From NCBI RefSeq assembly GCF_020216065.1, contig NZ_JAIWNA010000001.1:1004505-1068504 (forward strand): a stretch of DNA of 64,000 nt, given 5' to 3'. The first letter of the stretch is position 1, and every line of letters starts with the position of its first letter. The notes beneath the pieces are model-generated. The model worked only from the letters and a program-made list of their open reading frames with translations. It had not been told where the DNA came from and ran no database searches. Shown here piece after piece: positions 50,634 to 59,776 of the stretch. Source of the stretch: Nocardia rosealba. GTDB taxonomy: Bacteria > Actinomycetota > Actinomycetes > Mycobacteriales > Mycobacteriaceae. Made by a program: the position numbers and the translations under genes.

Positions 50634-53600
50634 TTAGTACTCCACGTTCTGGTTGCGGCGGCGAATGGTGGTGACCTCGTCGCGCTGGTTTCCGGTGGGG
50701 CCGTGGTAGTTCAGCGCGAACGACTGCTGGGCGTAGCCGCCGATCAGGTGCGAGGGTTTGATGAGCACCCGGGTGAGTGCGTTGTGGATACCGCCACGCT
50801 TGCCCTTGGCTTCTTTGGTGGTGTCCTCGGCGCCTTCGATGCGCGGCACGTCGACCGCGCGGTCCTGGGCGTGGTACATGAACACCGTGCCCTCGGGCAT
50901 GCGGTGCGAGACGATCGCGCGGGCCACGACGACACCGTTGCGGTTGATCGCCTCGATCCAATCGTTGTCGGCCACGCCGATCTTCTTGGCGTCCACGTCG
51001 GACATCCAGATCGTCTGACCACCCCGCGAGAGCGTGAGCATGTGCAGGTTGTCCTGGTAGGCCGAGTGGATCGACCACTTCGAGTGCGGGGTCAGGTAAC
51101 GCACGGTGAGCCCGTTGCCGCTCACATTGCCGATGCTCGGCTCCGCGAACAGCGCCGACATGTCCAGCGGTGGCCGGAAGATCGGCAGTTGCTCACCGAG
51201 TTCGATCATCCAGTCGTGGTCGAGGTAGAAGTGCTGACGCCCGGTCAGGGTGTGCCACGGCTTGAGCCGCTCCACATTGATGGTGAACGGTGAGTACCGG
51301 CGCCCACCGCTCTCGCTGCCCGACCACTCCGGTGAGGTGATGACCGGAACGGGTCGCGCCTGGGTGTCGGCGAAGGTGATCTGCTTGCCCTCGGCCTCGG
51401 CGGCGAGGTCGGCCAGTTTCGTGCCGGTACGGCGTTCGAGCTGGTGGAAACCCTCGACGGCGAGACGGCCGTTGGTGGTGCCCGACAGTGCGAGAATGGT
51501 CTCGGCGGCGAAGGTGTCCTTGGCCAGCGACGGCCGCCCGGCCGCGATCCCCGACACCACGGTGCCGTTCTTGCCCGCGAGGTACTCCACCTCTTTGTCC
51601 GGGTAGGTCGTGATGCCCTTGGTGGTCACCCCGAGCGTGTCGACCAGCGGACCGAGCGCGGCGAGCTTCTCGGCGATCTTGGTGTAGTCGCGTTCGATCT
51701 CGACGATCTTGGGCATGGTCTTGCCCGGAATCGGTTCGCACTCACCGGCTTTCCAGTCCAGCACCTTGCCACCCGCCTGCGCCAGCGCATCCGGCGAGTC
51801 GTGCTGCAACGGCACCGCGACGATGTCTTTCCTTGTGCCCAGGTGCTTTTCGGCCAGCCAGGAGAATCCGCGCGCGATGCGGTGGAACGCCTCGAAGTCG
51901 GTCTTGGCCTCCCACGGCGGGGAGATGGCGGGGGAGAAGGCGTGCACGAAGGGGTGCATGTCGGTGGAGGACAGGTCGTGCTTCTCGTACCAGGTGGCGG
52001 CGGGCAGCACGATGTCGGCGAACAGGGTGGTGCTGGTCATGCGGAAGTCGAGGGCCAGCAGCAGGTCCAGCTTGCCCTCGGCGCCTTCCTCGCGCCATTC
52101 CAGTTCCTGTGGGCGCACGCCGGTGGCGTCGGTGGTCTGCAGGTTGGAGCCGCAGCCGAGCAGGTGCTTCTGGAAGTACTCGTTGCCCTTGCCCGAGGAG
52201 CCGAGCAGGTTCGCCCGCCACACGGTGAGTACGCGCGGGAAGTTCTCGGAGGCGTCGGGGTCTTCGCAGGCGAAGCGCAGGTCGCCGGACTTGAGGCCGT
52301 CGACCACGTGCTCACCGGGGGTTTTGCCCGCAGCAGCCGCTTCGTCGGCCATGTCCAGCGGGTTGCGGTTGAACGTCGGGTAGCTCGGCATCCAGCCGAG
52401 ACGACTCGCCAGTGCGATGTTGTCGGCGGCGGTGCGACCGGCGAACTTGCCCTTGCCCAGCGGGGACGCGAACGAGTCCGAGGTGAACGGGTCGTAGCGC
52501 CACTGGTCGTTGGTCAGGTACCAGAAGACGGTGCCCTGCATCTGACGGGGCGGGCGCTGCCAGTCGCTGGCCGAAGCCAAGGTGGCCCAACCGGTTACGG
52601 GCCGACACTTCTCCTGGCCGACGTAATGGGCCCAGCCGCCACCGTTCTTGCCCTGGCAGCCGGTGAGCAGCGTGAGCGTGAAGAACGCGCGGTAGATCTG
52701 ATCGGAGTGGAACCAGTGGTTGGTGCCCGCGCCCATCAGGATCATCGAACGGCCGCCGGAACGTTCGGCGTTGTCGGCGAATTCGCGGCCGATGCGCGCG
52801 GCCTGCACGGCGGGCACGCCGGTGATGGTTTCCTGCCAGGCCGGGGTGTAGGGCGACTCGGCGTCGTCGTAGCCCTTGGCCCACTCGCCGGGCAGGCCGT
52901 CACGACCGAGGCCGTACTGCGCGAGCAGCAGATCGAAGACCGTGGTGACCCGTTTGCCTGCAACGGTTTTCGTCGGCACGCCACGGATGATGGGTGCGGC
53001 GGTGTCGGTGTCGAAGCGGGGCAGCGCGATGGTGGTCGGTGCCTCGCCGGAATGGCCGAGCAGGGTGAGCAGCGGGTCGACCCCTTCGAGGTCGAGATTC
53101 CACTTGCCCGCGTCCGCCTCGTTGAAGCGGTGGCCAAGAGAACCGTTGGGCACCACCGGGTTTCCGGCCTGATCGAGCAGCACCGGCTTGTGTGCCGCGT
53201 TCTCGTCGGTGTGGCCGAGATCGGCCGCCGTCAAGAACTTGCCCGGAAGAGCGCCGCCCTGATCCGCCGCCTCGTCGAGACAGATCAGGTACGGCAAATC
53301 GGTGTAGGACTTGATGTAGTCCAGGAACATCGGAGTCTGCTTCTCGAGGAAAAACTCCTTGAGCACCACGTGCCCCATCGCCATCGCCAGCGCCGCGTCG
53401 GTACCGGGGCGCGCGGCCACCCACTCGTCGGCGAACTTGGTGTTGTCGGCGTAGTCGGGGGAGACCACCACGACCTTCTGGCCGCGATACCGCGCCTCGG
53501 TCATGTAGTGCGCGTCGGGGGTTCGGGTCACCGGGACGTTGGAACCCCACATGATGAGGTAGCCCGCGTCGAACCAGTCGGCCGACTCCGGCACGTCGGT

Positions 53601-54344
53601 CTGGTCGCCGAACACCTGCGGTGAGGCCACCGGCAGGTCGGCGTACCAGTCGTAGAACGAGAGCATGTAGCCGCCGAGCAGCGACACGAAACGCGCGCCC
53701 GTGGCGTGGCTGACCATCGACATCGCCGGAATCGGCGAGAACCCGGCCACACGGTCGGGACCGTACTGCTTGATCGTGTAAACGTGTGCGGCGGCGGCGA
53801 TTTCGGCCGCCTCCCACCACTCGGCGCGCACGAACCCGCCCTTGCCTCGGGCGTTCTTGTACGCCTTGGCCTTGACCGGATCCTCGACGATCGACTCCCA
53901 GGCCAGCACCGGGTCCTTCAGTTCGGCCTTGGCCTTGCGGTACAGGTCGAGCAGGGTGCCGCGCACATACGGGTACCGCACGCGGGCGGGGGAGTAGGTG
54001 TACCAGGAGAACGAGGCGCCACGGGGGCAGCCGCGCGGTTCGTACTCGGGCTTGTCCGAGCCCACCGAGGGGTAGTCGGTCTGCTGGGACTCCCAGGTGA
54101 TCACGCCGTCCTTGACGTAGATCTTCCACGAGCACGAACCGGTGCAGTTCACGCCGTGGGTGGAGCGCACCACCTTGTCGTGCGACCACCGGTCCCGGTA
54201 GAACGCATCGGCATCGCGCCCACCGACCTTGAACACCGACCGCTGATCCGCGGAAACCTCACCGCGCTGAAAGTATTTTCCGAGCGTCAGCAGACTGTCA
54301 CCGAAATCGGTGGGCGACGGACCATGAGTGCGCGAATTAACCAC
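50634..54344 (-). CDS. narG: Respiratory nitrate reductase alpha subunit NarG
   Basis: This 1236-residue molybdenum bis-MGD catalytic subunit reduces nitrate to nitrite on the cytoplasmic side. The [4Fe-4S] FS0 ligands are in THGVNCTGSCSW, followed by CPRGASFSWY. The molybdenum Asp region is YDWYADLPVASPQVFGDQTD. GTG 54344 is chosen, with AAGGGGG upstream, giving nearly the mycobacterial length; the frame opens at 54515. In mycolic-acid bacteria this enzyme can serve both respiration and nitrate assimilation, and the nitrite would feed NirBD in the same window. Confidence 0.96.
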   Translation of the reverse strand: MVNSRTHGPSPTDFGDSLLTLGKYFQRGEVSADQRSVFKVGGRDADAFYRDRWSHDKVVRSTHGVNCTGSCSWKIYVKDGVITWESQQTDYPSVGSDKPEYEPRGCPRGASFSWYTYSPARVRYPYVRGTLLDLYRKAKAELKDPVLAWESIVEDPVKAKAYKNARGKGGFVRAEWWEAAEIAAAAHVYTIKQYGPDRVAGFSPIPAMSMVSHATGARFVSLLGGYMLSFYDWYADLPVASPQVFGDQTDVPESADWFDAGYLIMWGSNVPVTRTPDAHYMTEARYRGQKVVVVSPDYADNTKFADEWVAARPGTDAALAMAMGHVVLKEFFLEKQTPMFLDYIKSYTDLPYLICLDEAADQGGALPGKFLTAADLGHTDENAAHKPVLLDQAGNPVVPNGSLGHRFNEADAGKWNLDLEGVDPLLTLLGHSGEAPTTIALPRFDTDTAAPIIRGVPTKTVAGKRVTTVFDLLLAQYGLGRDGLPGEWAKGYDDAESPYTPAWQETITGVPAVQAARIGREFADNAERSGGRSMILMGAGTNHWFHSDQIYRAFFTLTLLTGCQGKNGGGWAHYVGQEKCRPVTGWATLASASDWQRPPRQMQGTVFWYLTNDQWRYDPFTSDSFASPLGKGKFAGRTAADNIALASRLGWMPSYPTFNRNPLDMADEAAAAGKTPGEHVVDGLKSGDLRFACEDPDASENFPRVLTVWRANLLGSSGKGNEYFQKHLLGCGSNLQTTDATGVRPQELEWREEGAEGKLDLLLALDFRMTSTTLFADIVLPAATWYEKHDLSSTDMHPFVHAFSPAISPPWEAKTDFEAFHRIARGFSWLAEKHLGTRKDIVAVPLQHDSPDALAQAGGKVLDWKAGECEPIPGKTMPKIVEIERDYTKIAEKLAALGPLVDTLGVTTKGITTYPDKEVEYLAGKNGTVVSGIAAGRPSLAKDTFAAETILALSGTTNGRLAVEGFHQLERRTGTKLADLAAEAEGKQITFADTQARPVPVITSPEWSGSESGGRRYSPFTINVERLKPWHTLTGRQHFYLDHDWMIELGEQLPIFRPPLDMSALFAEPSIGNVSGNGLTVRYLTPHSKWSIHSAYQDNLHMLTLSRGGQTIWMSDVDAKKIGVADNDWIEAINRNGVVVARAIVSHRMPEGTVFMYHAQDRAVDVPRIEGAEDTTKEAKGKRGGIHNALTRVLIKPSHLIGGYAQQSFALNYHGPTGNQRDEVTTIRRRNQNVEY

Positions 54345-54771
54345 GACGCCCCCTTCGAGCTTGTGAAATCGGGCTGTTGAGGCCAACTGTAAGGAGACGA
54401 TCCGGCCGGGCAAAACGAACTTCTCACACCCCGGATCGGGCCTTTGTGCGTTGTGAGGTGGGCGAAATGTGCTGGTCACCCCCGTAACCCGCCGCTCACC
54501 CGTCGCACCCGCCACGACCAGGGGAAACCCGCACCTGACCGGCCTTTTCCGACGCTCGCGAGGCGCTTCGGCGCCGAGGCGGTGATGCTTCGGAAACGAC
54601 GGGTTCTCGGACGGTTTACATTTGTTTACACACCCGAAGTGACCTGCGTCGCTCCGATCCGGGCCCGGCGACTGTGCGGGCGCGTGAACAGTATGTACTC
54701 AGCTAACGGTCCGTTACTGGACGTGCGATCATGTCTGCCGACCATCGACAGCGATCAGGGAGTACGAACAA
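54345..54771. promoter_or_regulatory. Divergent promoter region between narG and the AGCS gene
   Basis: This 427-bp region has no gene I can support. It contains a direct repeat GTTTACA (54614-54620 and 54624-54630) separated by TTT, and GGTCACCCCCGTAACCC at 54474. I could not find a full GlnR box. The promoter of the symporter gene is probably between 54690 and 54760. Confidence 0.55.
54614..54630 (+). promoter_or_regulatory. Direct repeat GTTTACA-N3-GTTTACA
   Basis: Two identical 7-mers 10 bp apart lie on the same helix face, in an otherwise GC-rich region. The binding protein is unknown. Confidence 0.4.
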
Positions 54772-56316
54772 GTGGCTGAGTTTCTGACCACGATCAACGG
54801 CTATATCTGGAGCGACTCGTTGATCTATCTGTGCTTGGCCGCGGGGGTGTATTTCTCCGTCCGTTCCCGGTTCGTCCAGGTCCGTCAGATCCCCGAGATG
54901 GTGCGCCTGCTGCTGAACGGCGAGAAGTCCGCCTCCGGTGTGTCCTCGTTCCAGGCGCTGGCGATGTCGCTGTCGGGGCGAATCGGCACCGGCAATATCG
55001 CGGGCGTCGCCACCGCCATCGCTTTCGGCGGACCGGGTGCGCTGTTCTGGATGTGGGCGGTGGCCTTCCTCGGCGCTTCCACCTCCTTCGTCGAGTGCAC
55101 CCTCGGCCAGATCTACAAGACCCGCGACCCGCTCACCGGTGAGTACCGTGGCGGACCCGCCTACTACTTCCACCGGGCGATGTCGCACACCAAGGCCGCC
55201 CCGCTGTTCAAGGTCTACGCGGTGATCTTCGCCGCCGTCACCGTGCTGGCCTGCGGTCTGCTGATGCCGAGCGTGCAGTCCAACTCCATGGCCGCCGCGA
55301 TGAACCAGGCCTGGGGTGTGTCGGAATGGGTGGTCGCGCTCGGCACGGTGATCGTGCTGGCGTTCGTCATCATCGGCGGTGTGAAGCGGATCGCCGCCTT
55401 CGCCGCCGTGGTCGTGCCGTTCATGGCGGTGGGCTACATCCTGATCTCCATGGTCATCGTGTTCGCCAACGCGGGCCAGATCCCCGAGATCCTGTCCCTG
55501 GTGGTGCGCAGCGCCCTCGGCGCCGACGCGGCGTTCGGCGCGATCATCGGCTCGGCCGTGATGTGGGGCGTCAAGCGCGGTGTGTACTCCAACGAGGCAG
55601 GTCAGGGCACCGGCCCGCACTCGGCGGCCGCCGCCGAGGTGTCCCACCCCGCCAAGCAGGGTCTGGTGCAGGCGTTCGCCGTGTACATCGACACCCTGTT
55701 CGTCTGTACCGCCACCGGCCTGCTGATTCTGTCGACCGGCGCCTACCGGGTCTTCGAGGGTGAGTCCGCCGACGGCAAGGTCCTGGCCGACGGCGGAGTG
55801 CTGCCGTCGGACGCCGCGGTCGGCCCCGCCTACGCCCAGCACGCGGTCGACACCCTGTGGGGCGGTTTCGGCTCGACCTTCGTCGCGATCTCGCTGGCCT
55901 TCTTCTGCCTGACCACGATCATCGCCTACTACTACATGGCCGACACCAACTTGCGCTTCCTGCTCGGTAAGCGCGCCGCCACACCCGTCCCCGTCATCCG
56001 GGGCACCCTGGGCAGCAACACCACCCTGATCCTGCAGGCCCTCATCCTGGTCTCGGTCGGCGCGGGCGCACTGTCCACCGCCACCGACGCCTGGACCCTC
56101 GGCGACATCGGCGTCGGCCTGATGGCCTGGCTCAACATCATCGGCATCATCATTCTCCAGCAGCCCGCCTACAAGGCGCTGCGTGATTTCGAGAAGCAGC
56201 AGAAGGCAGGCAAGGACCCGGTCTTCGACCCGAAGGCACTAGGTATCCGCAACGCCACCTTCTGGGAGACCTACGAACCGGAAAGCGAACGCGAAAAGGT
56301 CACTGTCACCAAGTGA
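54772..56316 (+). CDS. Alanine/glycine:cation symporter (AGCS family)
   Basis: This 514-residue transporter of about 11 helices imports alanine, glycine or D-alanine with Na+. Signature segments are GRIGTGNIAGVATAIAFGGPGALFWMW near the N-terminus and GVYSNEAGQGTGPHSAAAAEVSHP in the middle. GGGAG precedes GTG 54772 (about 8 nt). A terminator follows. Confidence 0.93.
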   Translation: MAEFLTTINGYIWSDSLIYLCLAAGVYFSVRSRFVQVRQIPEMVRLLLNGEKSASGVSSFQALAMSLSGRIGTGNIAGVATAIAFGGPGALFWMWAVAFLGASTSFVECTLGQIYKTRDPLTGEYRGGPAYYFHRAMSHTKAAPLFKVYAVIFAAVTVLACGLLMPSVQSNSMAAAMNQAWGVSEWVVALGTVIVLAFVIIGGVKRIAAFAAVVVPFMAVGYILISMVIVFANAGQIPEILSLVVRSALGADAAFGAIIGSAVMWGVKRGVYSNEAGQGTGPHSAAAAEVSHPAKQGLVQAFAVYIDTLFVCTATGLLILSTGAYRVFEGESADGKVLADGGVLPSDAAVGPAYAQHAVDTLWGGFGSTFVAISLAFFCLTTIIAYYYMADTNLRFLLGKRAATPVPVIRGTLGSNTTLILQALILVSVGAGALSTATDAWTLGDIGVGLMAWLNIIGIIILQQPAYKALRDFEKQQKAGKDPVFDPKALGIRNATFWETYEPESEREKVTVTK

Positions 56317-56321
56317 TTCGG

Positions 56322-56361
56322 CGCGCCGAGGTCCACACCAGGACCTCGGCGCGTCTTTTCT
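56322..56361 (+). terminator. Terminator after the AGCS gene
   Basis: CGCGCCGAGGTCC and GGACCTCGGCGCG form a 13-bp stem with a 6-nt loop, followed by TCTTTTCTT. Confidence 0.88.
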
Positions 56362-56376
56362 TGTGCTCGCCGCGGC

Positions 56377-57075
56377 CTACTGTTCGGTCGGCGCGGCAGG
56401 GTCGATCTCCGCGAACGATCCGACCCACTTGTGCGGTGGGCGTGGGGGATTCGGCTCGCCTGGGCGGTGGATGCCGACGACGTGCCAACCGGCGGTGACG
56501 GCCGCATCGAGTTCGTCCGGGTGATCGGACAGGAACAGGGTTTCGCGCGGCGCGACCGCGATGCGAGCGGTGATGGTTTCGTAGGAGGTGGGTTCGCGTT
56601 TGGGGCCGGCGTTCACCAGGTCGAAATGGTCGGTGACCAGGGATGACAGGTCGCCCTGTTCGGCGTAGGTGAACCAGTCTCGTTGGTTGCGTTCCGAACC
56701 CGAGGAGTAGATGTAGAGGGTGTGCCCCGCTGCGTGCCAGGCGCGCAGGGCGGGGACGACGTCGTCGAAGAAGCGGCCGTGCAGATCGCCCGCGCGGAAA
56801 CCCTCGGCGCAGATGGCGCCCTGGGCGGCTTTCAGCGGCTCGGCCTTCACATCGGAATGCAGCCAGCCGGTGAGGATTTCGGCGATCCGTGCGGTATCGG
56901 CGGTCGGCTCGCCGGACAGTTCGCGGGTCGCGGCGATCACGGATCCGGCTGCGCCGGTGGCGTTCTCGGCCAGCCAGGTGGGCAGATGCTGCTCGGTGTA
57001 GCCGTACAGGTCGGTGCGCACCGAATCGGTAGGGCTGGTGGTGCCCTCGATATCGAGGACGATCGCGCGGATCAC
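56377..57075 (-). CDS. mtnC: Enolase-phosphatase E1 (MtnC)
   Basis: This 232-residue HAD-family enzyme converts 2,3-diketo-5-methylthiopentyl-1-phosphate to acireductone. It has the family motif VLDIEGTTSP at the N-terminus, the second motif YIYSSGSERNQ and the late LFLSDHPDELDAAVTAGW. GTG 57075 overlaps the mtnD stop (GTGA). Confidence 0.92.
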   Translation of the reverse strand: MIRAIVLDIEGTTSPTDSVRTDLYGYTEQHLPTWLAENATGAAGSVIAATRELSGEPTADTARIAEILTGWLHSDVKAEPLKAAQGAICAEGFRAGDLHGRFFDDVVPALRAWHAAGHTLYIYSSGSERNQRDWFTYAEQGDLSSLVTDHFDLVNAGPKREPTSYETITARIAVAPRETLFLSDHPDELDAAVTAGWHVVGIHRPGEPNPPRPPHKWVGSFAEIDPAAPTEQ

Positions 57076-57641
57076 GCGAGCAGCTCGTCCAGGGTGGGGA
57101 AGCCGGCGCTGATCTTGTCGCCGGTGAAATCGCCGACCCAGCCGTCGGCCTCCTCGAAGAAGCGGATGGCGACGAAATCGGGGCGGGGGCCCATATCGAA
57201 CCAGTGCAGGGTGCCCGCGGGCACCGACAGCAGATCGCCCGCCTCGCACACCGTTGCCAGCACCGCGTCGTCGATGTGCAGGTAGAAGCAGCCGCGACCG
57301 GCGACGAAGAAACGCACCTCGTCCTCGGCGTGCCGGTGCTCGTCGAGGAACTTGGTGCGCGCACCGGCCGCCGTGGCGGGCCAGTCGGGGTTGTCGTCGT
57401 CGGGGTGGATGCGGGCGATATCGATGTGCTCGTAGCGACCCGAGGCGTTCAGTTCGGCGATCCGCGGCGCGTAATGGGCGAGCAGTGTGTCGGAGTCGGT
57501 GGTCGCGGCGTCGGGGAACACCTCCCAGCGGGAGAAGGCGATGCCGTGCTTCGACAGCTCGGCACCGATCTCGGCGGTGTCGGTGGTACGCACCCGGACA
57601 TCGGCGGCATTGTCGGCCGCCATCACTTGTAGCAGGGTCAT
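57072..57641 (-). CDS. mtnD: Acireductone dioxygenase (MtnD)
   Basis: This 189-residue cupin (Fe or Ni) cleaves acireductone with O2 to the methionine keto acid. Metal ligands are in EHRHAEDEVRFF (His, His, Glu) and GTLHWFDMG (His). ATG 57641 overlaps the stop of the upstream mtnAB gene and starts the conserved strand TLLQVM. Confidence 0.92.
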   Translation of the reverse strand: MTLLQVMAADNAADVRVRTTDTAEIGAELSKHGIAFSRWEVFPDAATTDSDTLLAHYAPRIAELNASGRYEHIDIARIHPDDDNPDWPATAAGARTKFLDEHRHAEDEVRFFVAGRGCFYLHIDDAVLATVCEAGDLLSVPAGTLHWFDMGPRPDFVAIRFFEEADGWVGDFTGDKISAGFPTLDELLA

Positions 57642-59650
57642 CTCGGTCCGATCTCGAAAGGAGTGGCGTCGGTACGTCCGGTGCGGGCGATCAACTCGCA
57701 CAGTGCTTCCAGACATTCGGCGCGATCACGCGCCTGGGCAAGAGTGTCACCCCAGGCGGTGATGCCGTGCCCGGTGATGAACAGAATCGGTGCGGCACCG
57801 GGATTTTCGCGCAGGTAGTACTCGATGTCGGCGCCGATGCGCGCGACCTCGGGCCAGTTCGCGAACACCGGAACGTCCACGGTCGACGGATCGTCGAGCC
57901 CGAAACCCTTGATGAGTTCGTAGCCGCTGACCCGCACGGTGTCACCCGGCTGGGCGGTGGTCGCCAGTGCCGTGGCGAACGGTGAGTGCACGTGCACGAC
58001 GGCACCGGCATCGCGCGTGCGGTAGACGGCGGTGTGAATGCTGGTCTCGGCGGAGGGTTTTCGGTCCTGACCCGGGTACGCGGTGGTGTCGGCGACGCGC
58101 ACGCGCACCGCATCGTGCTCGGTCAGCTCGCCCTTCGACAAACCGCTGGCGGTGATCAGCGCATCGTCGCTCCCGGATCGCACCGAGATGTTGCCTGCCG
58201 TACCGGGCATCCAGCCGCGCTCGTAGAGCTGACGAGCGACGGCGGCGAGCGCGCGGCCTTCCACACCTGCATCGACCGCGGGCACAGAAGGGGCCCGACC
58301 GGCTACGTCGATCGCGGCGGCCGCGGGAATCGCCGGACTGCCCGCATGCGGCATCGCGACGGGCGTGCGAATTGCCGGACCGCCTGCCTGCGGTGTCGCG
58401 GCGGCCGTCGAGCTCGCGACGCGGCCGTTCGCGTCGAAGGTGTCCGCGTTGCGATAGATCGCCCCGTTCTCGGTGACCACCGCGGTGACCAGGTCGGCCG
58501 GTGTCACATCGAATGCCGGGTTGAAGACGGCGGTGCCGACCGGTGCGGCATCGACCCCACCGAACCCGGTGACCTCCGCGGCTGCCCGCTGTTCGACGAC
58601 GATCTGCGCCCCGGTCGCCATCGTGGTGTCGCGGGTGGATTCCGGGGCCACGACGATGAACGGAATGCCGTGGTGTCGCGCGGCCAGCGCCAGGCCGAAG
58701 GTGCCGATCTTGTTCGCGACATCGCCGTTGGCCGTGATCCGGTCGGCGCCAACGAGCACGGCGTCCACCTGCCCCGTCGCCATCGCCCACGCGGCGGCGG
58801 AATCGATGGTGAGCCGGTGCGGAATGCCCGCCTCGGCCAGTTCCCACGCGGTGAGCCGCGCACCCTGCAGCAGCGGCCGGGTCTCGTCCACGATCACATC
58901 GGTGACCACACCCCGTTCGTGCAGCACCCTCAGCGCGCCGATGGCCGTACCGACGGCGCTGGTGGCCAGGCGGCCGGTGTTGCAGTGCGTGAGCAAGCGC
59001 AGCGGCCGGTCACCACAGAGCTGTTGCACCAGGTCGGCGGCGTGGGTGGCGGCGGCCAGGTTGACCCGGCCGTCCTCGGCGAGCATGTCGAGGGTTTCGG
59101 CCAGCACGGCGTCGGCACCCTCGGCGATCCGCGCCCGCACCCGCTCGACCGCCCACGCCAGGTTGACGGCGGTAGGCCGAGCCGCCGCGATCCGATCCGC
59201 CTCGGCTTCCACCGCCGCCACGTCGACCGCTCCGCCGCCCGAAAGGCCGGCCCGCACCGCTTCGCGCGAGACGGCCGCGCTGCGCTTTCCCACCTGCTCA
59301 GCGGCGCCGCAGCCATGTTCGTCGTCCGCCCGTATCGCGACGTCGGAAGGCTCATCTGCCAGCGTGCCTGCTGCGGAATGCACAGCGTCCGTCCGCGTCG
59401 CGGTTTCGGAATGTTCGGCGACGGCCTGGGTGGCGGCGTCGACGACCTTCGTGTGAGCGCGGGTTGCGATGACCACCCCGAACGCCCCCGCGATCCCGAT
59501 AGCGGGCGCACCACGGATGGCGAGTGTAGTGATGGCGTCGATCACCTGATCGACGGTCGTCAACCGCAGCTCACGCACCTCGTGCGGCAGCCCGCGCTGG
59601 TCGATGGTGACGAGCGCACCGTCGTCCCAGGTCAGGGAACTGTCGTCCAT
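57638..59650 (-). CDS. MtnA-MtnB fusion: MTR-1-P isomerase and MTRu-1-P dehydratase
   Basis: This 670-residue bifunctional enzyme covers steps 1 and 2 after methylthioribose-1-phosphate. Residues 1 to about 395 are MtnA (IRGAPAIG, catalytic LTHCNTGRLAT, VGADRITANGDVANKIGTFG). Residues from about 450 are the class-II-aldolase MtnB (GTAGNISVRSG, zinc ligands in VVHVHSPFATAL, FITGHGITAWG). An Ala/Pro linker with repeated AGGPAI/AGSPAI lies between. The MtnA part has an insertion of about 65-70 residues (about 67-137) between IRGAPAIG and RPTAVNL. It leads an mtnAB-mtnD-mtnC operon with 4-nt overlaps. Confidence 0.9.
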   Translation of the reverse strand: MDDSSLTWDDGALVTIDQRGLPHEVRELRLTTVDQVIDAITTLAIRGAPAIGIAGAFGVVIATRAHTKVVDAATQAVAEHSETATRTDAVHSAAGTLADEPSDVAIRADDEHGCGAAEQVGKRSAAVSREAVRAGLSGGGAVDVAAVEAEADRIAAARPTAVNLAWAVERVRARIAEGADAVLAETLDMLAEDGRVNLAAATHAADLVQQLCGDRPLRLLTHCNTGRLATSAVGTAIGALRVLHERGVVTDVIVDETRPLLQGARLTAWELAEAGIPHRLTIDSAAAWAMATGQVDAVLVGADRITANGDVANKIGTFGLALAARHHGIPFIVVAPESTRDTTMATGAQIVVEQRAAAEVTGFGGVDAAPVGTAVFNPAFDVTPADLVTAVVTENGAIYRNADTFDANGRVASSTAAATPQAGGPAIRTPVAMPHAGSPAIPAAAAIDVAGRAPSVPAVDAGVEGRALAAVARQLYERGWMPGTAGNISVRSGSDDALITASGLSKGELTEHDAVRVRVADTTAYPGQDRKPSAETSIHTAVYRTRDAGAVVHVHSPFATALATTAQPGDTVRVSGYELIKGFGLDDPSTVDVPVFANWPEVARIGADIEYYLRENPGAAPILFITGHGITAWGDTLAQARDRAECLEALCELIARTGRTDATPFEIGPR

Positions 59651-59776
59651 CGGGGTGTCCTCACTGCGAGACTGTCTTTCCGCCGGTAGACGATATCCGA
59701 CCAGGCCGACCCGCCGGGACCCGATCCCGACCTGGACAGACGCGTGACCAGCTCGGCGGAGCGCATGCCCGGGGCG

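Noticed and set aside
54345-54771. GlnR box controlling narG
   Set aside because: GTCAC and GTAAC strings occur near 54475 but with a 4-nt spacer and no GAAAC partner at the right distance on either strand.
59651-59776. SAM riboswitch upstream of the mtnAB gene
   Set aside because: I looked on the minus strand for SAM-I, SAM-II and SAM-IV core sequences and saw none; the region is short and shows only ordinary GC-rich pairing.
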